From assembly GCA_964506325.1 (NCBI GenBank), contig CAZDLO010000093.1, positions 1-14,579 on the forward strand: a stretch of 14,579 nt of DNA, given 5' to 3'. The stretch is from CAINVV01 sp964506325 (GTDB taxonomy: Bacteria > Bacteroidota > Bacteroidia > Bacteroidales > Prolixibacteraceae). Under the pieces are notes generated by a model. It was given only the letters and a program-made list of their open reading frames with translations, had not been told where the DNA came from and ran no database searches. The position numbers and the translations under genes were made by a program. Within the stretch, counting starts at the first letter, position 1, and each line of letters opens with the position of its first letter. Of this stretch, positions 7,918-14,579 are shown piece after piece.

Positions 7918-10005
7918 TTATTCTATCCAACCAGGTTCTGATACACTCGATAAATAGTTCGAATAGTTATAAAGCTTATTGCGCACAGGTTTATACAATC
8001 TCCCCTTCAGTGGATTATTATCCTGGGTATAGACCCAGATTTCATTTTGATCCCATACGAATACTTCGTCACGGGCATCACCGGTTACATCAAGTACAGC
8101 GTTGCACATATCAGGATGACCATCATCCGGAAATGCAACAACTTTTCGTCCCATTCCATCAAACATTCCTCCCTGAACTATATTGGGCGTCAGAACAAAA
8201 AATTCTTCACTCTTTCCTGTCCAGTTTACAGGCAGACACATACTGCCATAATGAACAGGCTCAAGATCCTTATATACCTTTCCGCCTGCATCAAAAAAAT
8301 GGAAAATTCCCTGATTACCCCAAAAGTTGACTGTAATAGTTTCCAGACCAGGCAGATCATCCCGGAAATTAGCAGTTACAGGATTTTGGACATGGCCCAG
8401 GTAGAGATGTTTTTGTATCTCCCCTTTTGTATTTGCAAAAAGAATACCCTCGTCGCTTGCTGCATTAATAACCGTGAAGTCCGAGCCTGTTACCCCCTGC
8501 AGATCGACTACGGAAACCCCGTCGCAATGGTCCTTAATTTTGCCATCCCAACTCCAGACTGGCTGCGGATTATCCCTGAACATCGAATAACCGATAAACA
8601 GTTCATCTTTCCCATCCTTGTCAATATCCCGTGCATAAGGATAATGACCTGTTGTACAATTTGCGGACCATCTGATGTGGAGATTCTCGTCCAGCACCCA
8701 AAAAGTTTGATACATATCTTTGATAATGAAATCCCGGGGACGTCCTGTTCCTCTTAAATCACAAAAAAACAGGCAATCTCCCAGGATTCTATCCCAAACT
8801 TTTATTACCTCTTTGGGTGCCAGCGAATAGTCCATCGCTCTCTGTTCCTGCCTCTTTTCAGGCGTCCTGACGCTCATTTTTATTTTTCCTGTTGAACCTT
8901 CAGCGATTATCAATCTGCAATCCATTGTATAAATTACCTCATTTTTCCCATCACCATCGATATCAAATATCTGAAACGCAACGTCATTGCTTTGATTAAC
9001 GCTCTGAAGATCAGGCGTTCCTGTCTGCCACAGGACCTTGCCTTCCATGGTAATTGCTGTAAGGCATCCCAGTTCGCTAAATCTGTTCCAGGGATATGAA
9101 TGATCTTTAAGCTGGCCCAGAAGCATGTCTATTTTATTGTCTCCATCCAAATCTCCGAACCGAATACTTCGTCCCACTCCAAAACCGTTGGTGGGAATCT
9201 TTTTCCATACCACCGGCAGTGGATTTTGGGCTTGCAATTGAGATAATTCCTGCCTTATTGATTTGTTGGTTGTGATTATGCGATCAGCTTCCCTGGCCGT
9301 TGTAAAAACTTTTACGGAATGAAACTGAGCAGGATTATCTGATTGCAGTGCAATTTTCCCGTTTGAGAAAAGAGTGTCCCGGAGGGTAAATAGGGTTTCT
9401 TCATCAATGCTGGCCGTAAACCTATCCCCCTGGGCTATAACCTTCAGCGCATACTTTTGATTCGCTTTCCATTCAAATGCCCGGGATGCTAAAAAAACAA
9501 CGTTCTCTTTTCTAAATCCTTTTCCATGATTCATCTTCAATAAGACAGCCTCCTTATCGTTCATGCCAAAAAAATAGTAGCATCTGTCGTTTTTGAGCCG
9601 AAAAGCGATGCCTGTCCTCCCTTTTACTTCCAAAGGAGTCATTTCAACATGAACCTGGTAGTCGCGCCAAATTGAATCACCGGCATCGATCATTGGGTGA
9701 GTAAAATTTACCTTACTCCGGTAAGTTTGAACCATTGTTTTTCTACCTGCCACCTCAAGAACCCTCCAAATGTCATCTGACTCCCTGTTTTGAAAGCAGG
9801 TCAATGTCCAGATTCCCTGTGGAATTAAGCTTTTATAGAAATGATGTTCAGTCTCCGGCCCAACTTTGGGAGAAATCGGTCCGATAGAGAGACTGGAAAA
9901 ATCCTCATTCAGGAGTATTTGATCCACGGCCTCAGTTCTGCATCCGGCAATTATTATTGAAATAAACAGGAGAATAATGAAGCAAAAAGGAAAATTTTTT
10001 ATCAT
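7918..10005 (-). CDS. FG-GAP repeat lipoprotein B, paralogue of A
   Basis: 695 residues from the ATG at 10003-10005. A longer TTG start at 10032 is possible but would add nine residues before a perfect signal peptide and would cover a hairpin. The N-terminus MIKNFPFCFIILLFISIIIA ends in the lipobox IAGC with Cys22, so it is a lipoprotein. The order is the same as in paralogue A: beta-sandwich ~25-230, then propeller with DLDGDNKID (285-293), DIDGDGKNE (348-356) and DIDKDGKDE (460-468). Nine cysteines of A are conserved, and B has one more in DHCDGV. By eye the last ~110 residues are about 80% identical to A, while the N-terminal domain is clearly more diverged. It is the first gene after susD, where PULs often carry surface lipoproteins that bind or cut the substrate. 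Acidic residues after the Cys are sparse (CRTEAVD), so surface display is not certain. The activity is unknown. Confidence 0.72.
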   Translation of the reverse strand: MIKNFPFCFIILLFISIIIAGCRTEAVDQILLNEDFSSLSIGPISPKVGPETEHHFYKSLIPQGIWTLTCFQNRESDDIWRVLEVAGRKTMVQTYRSKVNFTHPMIDAGDSIWRDYQVHVEMTPLEVKGRTGIAFRLKNDRCYYFFGMNDKEAVLLKMNHGKGFRKENVVFLASRAFEWKANQKYALKVIAQGDRFTASIDEETLFTLRDTLFSNGKIALQSDNPAQFHSVKVFTTAREADRIITTNKSIRQELSQLQAQNPLPVVWKKIPTNGFGVGRSIRFGDLDGDNKIDMLLGQLKDHSYPWNRFSELGCLTAITMEGKVLWQTGTPDLQSVNQSNDVAFQIFDIDGDGKNEVIYTMDCRLIIAEGSTGKIKMSVRTPEKRQEQRAMDYSLAPKEVIKVWDRILGDCLFFCDLRGTGRPRDFIIKDMYQTFWVLDENLHIRWSANCTTGHYPYARDIDKDGKDELFIGYSMFRDNPQPVWSWDGKIKDHCDGVSVVDLQGVTGSDFTVINAASDEGILFANTKGEIQKHLYLGHVQNPVTANFRDDLPGLETITVNFWGNQGIFHFFDAGGKVYKDLEPVHYGSMCLPVNWTGKSEEFFVLTPNIVQGGMFDGMGRKVVAFPDDGHPDMCNAVLDVTGDARDEVFVWDQNEIWVYTQDNNPLKGRLYKPVRNKLYNYSNYLSSVSEPGWIE

Positions 10006-10021
10006 GCAACTACAGATTTTA

Positions 10022-10076
10022 ACGACAACCAAACCCCGTCATTGTCTGTTAAAAAATGACAAGGCCTGGTTGTTGT
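10022..10076 (-). promoter_or_regulatory. Intercistronic hairpin between susD and gene B
   Basis: In the minus-strand transcript, ACAACAACCA (10067-10076) can pair with TGGTTGTCGT (10022-10031) at nine of ten positions. Inside it, GTCATT (10055-10060) pairs with AATGAC (10038-10043) around an 11-base loop. The outer stem ends 16 bases before the start codon of gene B. No U-run follows, so it is not a classical terminator. It may instead lower expression of downstream genes relative to susC/susD, protect the 3' end of the susCD mRNA, or influence initiation at gene B. This is a visual prediction only. Confidence 0.45.
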
Positions 10077-10087
10077 AATTAATAAGA

Positions 10088-11740
10088 CTAATAGCCTGGA
10101 TTTTGTGGCATATCGGCTTTGTTGGCATCGAGTGCAGAACTTGGAATTGGACGTAAAATCTTATCATTTCCATCTGCCCCTTTAAAAGGATCAGTTCCCA
10201 GGTTTATCAGATTTTTAATATCTGAATTGTATTTTGATGCATATTCCTTCAGTTTGCCGGTTCTTTTCAAGTCATTCCACCGGAAATATTCGCCGGCGGT
10301 TTCACGTGCTCTTTCATCCAGAATATAGTCGAGAGTAATCTCACCCGCTGTGGCCAATGTTGTCTTCGCTCTGCCTCTGACCTCATTGATATAGCTTAAC
10401 GCATTGGATCCGTTACTATCTTTCTTGAAATAAGCCTCGGCTACGGTAAGATAGGTATCCGCCAACCTGGCTAAGAAAACATCACGGGTGCTTGCTTTGG
10501 CCGATATTTGCGCAGTCGGATCAAGGCATTTCTTCAAGATTGGCCTTGCGTAGTTGTTTACATCGGTAAACATGACATTGTCAAATTTATGAACTTTTGT
10601 TGCAGTACGGCGTGCCGGGTCAATGGCTCTCCATGCCGCGATATCAGCATCCGAAGTTGCCCAATGGGGAGGATAGTAGTGTGTAATGTTTGTCGTTGCC
10701 AATTGCGCGGGAGTCATAAAATAGTAGTCCAATGCATAGGTATAAATCGTTGATAAAAAGGAGACCTGGTACCGCTCATCGTCACTCTTATAAATTTCAT
10801 ATAAGCGTCTGCCCGGAACAAGAGTTCCTAATATATAGGGATTCTTGTTGATTAGCGGAGGATCAAACTGTGTCCCAAACATACCCCCCTGCATATTTCC
10901 ATCAGTGGTATTGCTAACCATCGAAGTAGCGTCCCACTGAACTGAAAAGATGATTTCAGCATTTTTCTCATTTCCTACTTTAAAAACATCCGCAAAAGAG
11001 AGCGTTAGCTTATCGGCACCAATAGCAGCCTTGCCATAAGAAATGGCTTTGTCAAAATCTGCAGGTGATCCGATTGCTGCCTCCCATCCTCTGGATAAGT
11101 ATACTTTTGACAAAAAATGATTCAAGGTTCTTTTATCAACTCTTCCAAAATTTGCGCCGGTGCTTTTATCAGGAATTGGCGTCGTAAGAAGTCCCTCCAT
11201 TTGAGAAATAATAAAGCTGTAGACTTCCGAGGTTGATTTACGTTCGAACGATGTTACAGGGGAGGAAATCATTTCCTCGACAATAGGGACACCACCAAAC
11301 TGCTGAACCAGGTTAAAATAATACAGGGCACGAAGAAAAATCGCCTCTGCTTTTAATTTTGGAAGTTCCGTATTTTGCTCAGTTTTATCAGAATAGTAAA
11401 TGGCAATATTACATTTTTGAATGCCCGCATAACACCTTGTATAGAAATCGCTCACAGATGTTTCCGTAGCTCCCAATGTAAGGTATGTGCTTATTCCTGC
11501 AGGTGCCGGATTTTTGCCGCGTTCAAAAAGGTCAGTTCCTGCACTGAACAAATAAGGTTCATTACCCCAAACCACTCTTAATGAAGCATAGCAAACATTA
11601 ACAAGTGATTTATAACCTGTTGCTGTAGCGTAATAGGTATCAGTGGCTGCAGCCCCGTTTGACCTGTTTTCTTCTGTTAAGAAATCCGTGCAGCTGTGAA
11701 GTAAAATTGCAAGTAATGCAATAGAAAATATCTTTTTCAT
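10088..11740 (-). CDS. SusD/RagB-like outer-membrane glycan-binding lipoprotein
   Basis: 550 residues, normal length for the family. The signal peptide MKKIFSIALLAILLHSC carries a lipobox with Cys17, and the mature start CTDFLTEENRSN is typical of SusD. Helical TPR-like segments follow (KLKAEAIFLRALYYFNLVQ at about 133-151, a family hallmark), then a C-terminal part with LADTYLTVAEAYFKK, YINEVRGRA, LDERARETAGEYFRWNDL and the closing RPIPSSALDANK...QNPGY. SusD proteins sit on the cell surface as a lid over the SusC barrel and capture oligosaccharides. The gene follows the SusC gene after 39 bases. Ligand specificity cannot be read from the sequence; galacturonate-containing glycan is inferred from the downstream enzymes. 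Confidence 0.96.
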   Translation of the reverse strand: MKKIFSIALLAILLHSCTDFLTEENRSNGAAATDTYYATATGYKSLVNVCYASLRVVWGNEPYLFSAGTDLFERGKNPAPAGISTYLTLGATETSVSDFYTRCYAGIQKCNIAIYYSDKTEQNTELPKLKAEAIFLRALYYFNLVQQFGGVPIVEEMISSPVTSFERKSTSEVYSFIISQMEGLLTTPIPDKSTGANFGRVDKRTLNHFLSKVYLSRGWEAAIGSPADFDKAISYGKAAIGADKLTLSFADVFKVGNEKNAEIIFSVQWDATSMVSNTTDGNMQGGMFGTQFDPPLINKNPYILGTLVPGRRLYEIYKSDDERYQVSFLSTIYTYALDYYFMTPAQLATTNITHYYPPHWATSDADIAAWRAIDPARRTATKVHKFDNVMFTDVNNYARPILKKCLDPTAQISAKASTRDVFLARLADTYLTVAEAYFKKDSNGSNALSYINEVRGRAKTTLATAGEITLDYILDERARETAGEYFRWNDLKRTGKLKEYASKYNSDIKNLINLGTDPFKGADGNDKILRPIPSSALDANKADMPQNPGY

Positions 11741-11779
11741 TCAAGTATTTTTTTGAAATTTTTAAATTCAATCCGGTTA

Positions 11780-14579
11780 TCAGAATCTCACGTTTGCACC
11801 AATCTGCCAGGTAACTGTTCCATAACTACCTGCATCATCCCCTGTGATACCAGCCTCTGCCCATTCAGGATCAAATCCCTGATAATCTGTAAATACAAAA
11901 GGATCCCGTACATTCAGATAAATTCGAAGAGATTTCATTTTTATCTTTTCAACCCATTGCTTTTTAAGTGTATAGCCCAATGTAATATTTTGAATCTTCG
12001 TAAATGAGGCATCACTAAACGCGCCTGGTTTTTCATTGTTGGGGTCATTCCTGCTTGTGTGCCACCATTCTCCCGCATTATTTGTATAGGCCATCGGTGC
12101 TACCTGCGAAGGATTGCCTTTCCCAGGTGAAAAAGTTGCGTCAGGCAGGAGTGAAGGAGTACCTTCTGGTCTGTAAAAATCAACAGACAGTTTTTGTCCG
12201 CCGCGATCAGAATAGTCCATGTATTTTGAAATTGACGGACTATAAACATAAACACCCTGTCTTGTATTGAGACTGAAAGTAAAATCGAAGCTCTTGTATG
12301 ATAAATTTGAAGTGAAGCCTCCGGTCCAGCTTGGCATGGGGGAGCCCAGGATCCTTCTGTCTGACAAATCAATAGAATGCTTTGAGTCTGTGGCATCGAA
12401 ATCTTTTACTTTGGCCATGCCTTCCCTTTGACCATATTTTGAAGCAAGATCCTTTTCTTCCCTTGTCCAGACCCCGTCAAATACATATCCATAAACAACA
12501 TTCACCGGTTCGCCAATAAACCACCTGTTTTGTACATCATCAGTCGTTGTACTTCCGTAAAGCTCAACAATCTTGTTGATGTTTTTGGCGAAAGTAAATG
12601 AGGTTTCCCATCTAAGATCCTTTGTACTGATGTTGATTGTGTTCATGGCAATTTCAATGCCCTTATTATTCACAGAACCAATATTATCCGTCATACTGAT
12701 CCAGCCGGTTTCAACCGGAAGCTTTCTGTTCATCAATAATCCATTGGATGTTTTATCGTACACATCGATAGATCCGTTTATTCTGTTCCTGAAAAATCCA
12801 TAGTCTACGGCGATATCAATTTCTTTTGTTCTTTCCCAGGTCAGACCTTGATTGACCACACCATTGGGGGCAAATCCGTTTGCTATGGTACCACCGTAAT
12901 CATAATATGTTTTGGTGTTTGCAAGGGCAGTGGTTCCATAAGGTCCGATATTGTTGTTCCCGGTATATCCATAGCTCAACCTCAGCTTAAGGTTAGAGAG
13001 CGTTTCAAATTTCATGAATTCCTCTTCGGATAATTTCCATGCGACAGCAAATGATGGAAAACTTGCCCATTTCTCTGCCAGCTTCGAGCTACCATCCCAT
13101 CTGACTGTCGCGGTAGCATAATACTTATCCTTGTAAACATAATTTGCACGACCGGCAAACGAAAGTAAGGATTGTTTCGTATAGCTGCTTCCCATGGATA
13201 TCATCTTTTTGGCATTATTCATGTTGTAAAAGGATGAATTATAAGGAAAATCTTCGGCCGACTCAAAACTTNNNNNNNNNNCCACTGCCTGAATACATAT
13301 TCTGCATGGCCATTAAATCGAGGCGATGAACACCAAGATCTTTCTTGAAGTTTACGATATTATCCCAGGTGTAGCTCATTCCCCTTGATGTGCCGAGGGA
13401 TGCAAAATCGATATTTTTTGTGTATTGGGCACTACTCATTACTGCCTGATAGATACCCTTCCTCGAATCAACATAAGTTGGTGACAGGGTGGAGCTAAAG
13501 GTCAGTCCCTTCAAAATCTCCATATTCAGGAAAAGATTGGCGAGTAAAAATTTGGAGGCTTCGTTATTCGTAACATTTTGCTGATCGATAACCGGGTTAA
13601 AGTTATTGGTAAAACTAAGATTGGTTGTTGAGCCAATGCCTTCAATAGATCCGGGACGGGGTTGAAGATTCCCATTTTGATCATACGGACTTGTTAACGG
13701 AGAAAACAAGGAAGACATGGATGCACTACTTCCCAAATTTCTTTCTGAAATGGCGAAGCTTAAATTGGCACCTACTTTTACACTTCTCGATACTTGATTC
13801 TCTAAGCTAAGTTTTAGGTTATACCTGTTATAATCATCGCCCGGAACAATTCCTTCCTCTTCCTGATATCCGAGTCCCAATGAATATTTCAATTTATTTG
13901 ATATGCCTTCCACACTGATATAATGGTTCTGTTGGGAACCGTCCTTTGTTGTTTCATCAAACCAATCGGTGTAATTTTTGGTTTTGAACCGTTCCACCAA
14001 CAAAGGACTCTGGCAAAAGACGTTCGGAGTTGGATCCTGCCCAAAAGAACCATAATTGTAAATAGGTACATTATTGGCATCAGTACCACTAAATACCATC
14101 CATGCATCGGTTCTCCAGTCAAGCCATTCGTCGCCTCCCATAAATTCAGGAACCCGGGCGGTTGAACGTACACCATAGTAGCCATCGTAGGCTACCTGAA
14201 CTACATCCTTCTTAACCTCCGCACTCGTTTTCGTTGTAATGATGACGACCCCGTTGGATCCCCTGGATCCATAAATGGCAGTCGAGGAAGCATCCTTGAG
14301 TACATCGATCCTGGCAATGTCTGAAGGATTTAAGAAGTTTATACCTGTAACAACACCGTCCACAACGTACAGCGGTTCCGAACTGCCTGATAATGTATTC
14401 AATCCACGGATTTGAATGTTAAATCCTGAACCGGCCCTTCCCGATTTGTTGCTGATGTTTACACCGGCAATTTGTCCCTGCATGGCTTCCAGCACACTGG
14501 TGGTACCTCGTTTTTGAACATCGTCAGAAGAAAGGCTGGATACAGATCCCGTCAGGTCCTTCTTTTTCATGGTGCCGTA
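11780..14579 (-). CDS. SusC/RagA-like TonB-dependent transporter, 5' end missing, interrupted by an N gap
   Basis: About 930 residues are visible: roughly 432 before the N run and 496 after it. At the window edge the reading YGTMKKKDLTGSV shows that the Met at 14570 is internal. The signal peptide, carboxypeptidase-like domain and TonB box lie beyond the window. The plug domain follows (VLEAMQGQIAGVNI, IQIRGLNTLSGSSEPLYVVD, DIARIDVLKDASSTAIYG, GSNGVVIITTK), then the 22-strand barrel, ending in YGTVTWQIGANVRF with the C-terminal Phe expected for outer-membrane assembly. The protein imports oligosaccharides using TonB energy and partners with the SusD protein encoded just downstream. The two halves, 13282-14579 and 11780-13271, join around MQNMYSGS and SFESAEDFPYN. 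They are offset in frame by the 10-N placeholder, so gene callers will probably split this into two. Operon regulation by an anti-sigma domain cannot be judged, since the N-terminus is absent. Confidence 0.95.
13272..13281. other. Assembly gap (10 N) inside the SusC gene
   Basis: Ten consecutive N. The minus-strand frame before the gap ends with two bases (GG) of an unfinished codon, and the frame after it begins with the last base (A) of a codon. An intact gene therefore requires a true gap length divisible by three, which 10 is not. The 10 N are thus probably a placeholder, with perhaps only a few residues missing. Confidence 0.97.

Noticed and set aside
8047..8757. 236-codon plus-strand open frame opposite gene B
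   Set aside because: It is antisense to a well-supported coding region and has no recognisable motif or signal; composition follows the reverse complement of gene B. The 165-codon frame at 7833-8330 is rejected for the same reason.
10006..10032. TTG start at 10032 for gene B
   Set aside because: The ATG at 10003-10005 gives a compact lipoprotein signal peptide; the longer version adds nine residues including two Cys before it and overlaps the hairpin.
13889..14185. 98-codon minus-strand open frame inside the SusC gene
   Set aside because: It is a shifted-frame shadow of clear SusC barrel sequence, with no family resemblance.
1..14579. CRISPR array, tRNA, rRNA or insertion sequence
   Set aside because: No regularly spaced repeats, no cloverleaf with CCA-type ends, no rRNA-like sequence and no transposase motif were seen. 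The only large repeated stretch is the protein-level duplication of genes A and B.

Overview
The window looks like a fragment of a draft Bacteroidota genome. The evidence is an adjacent SusC/SusD pair, lipoprotein signals of the Bacteroidota type, the near absence of Shine-Dalgarno sites, and moderate-to-low GC. A run of 10 N at 13272-13281 marks an assembly join. Class or genus cannot be fixed by eye.

Left part (1-1629): a miscellaneous region unrelated to the rest. It holds the last 29 codons of an unidentified plus-strand gene (2-91), the remains of a macro-domain (ADP-ribose-binding) gene on the minus strand, broken by a stop codon, a frameshift and loss of its C-terminus (219-588), and a plus-strand gene for a one-pass membrane protein of unknown function with a His-rich N-terminus (about 871-1629).

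Right part (1667-14579): a single minus-strand run of seven genes that reads as a polysaccharide utilization locus (PUL). In transcription order it holds SusC-like TonB-dependent transporter (5' end outside the window), SusD-like lipoprotein, an FG-GAP two-domain lipoprotein (B), its tandem paralogue with an ordinary signal peptide (A), a Tat-signal SGNH-like hydrolase, a GH28 polygalacturonase-family glycosidase, and an oligogalacturonate-lyase-like beta-propeller protein. Spacings are 17-nt overlap to 46 nt, except for 82 nt with a predicted hairpin between susD and gene B.

How it may work (inference): SusD and SusC bind and import an oligosaccharide containing galacturonic acid, probably of pectic origin. 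Lipoprotein B may act at or near the outer membrane. A, the SGNH protein, GH28 and the propeller protein have export signals without a lipobox and would act in the periplasm on debranching or deacylation and final breakdown. The best candidate for something undescribed is the A/B pair: large, closely related, conserved in nine cysteines and three calcium-type loops, yet not assignable by eye to a known polysaccharide lyase or hydrolase family. The operon promoter and any dedicated regulator lie outside the window.
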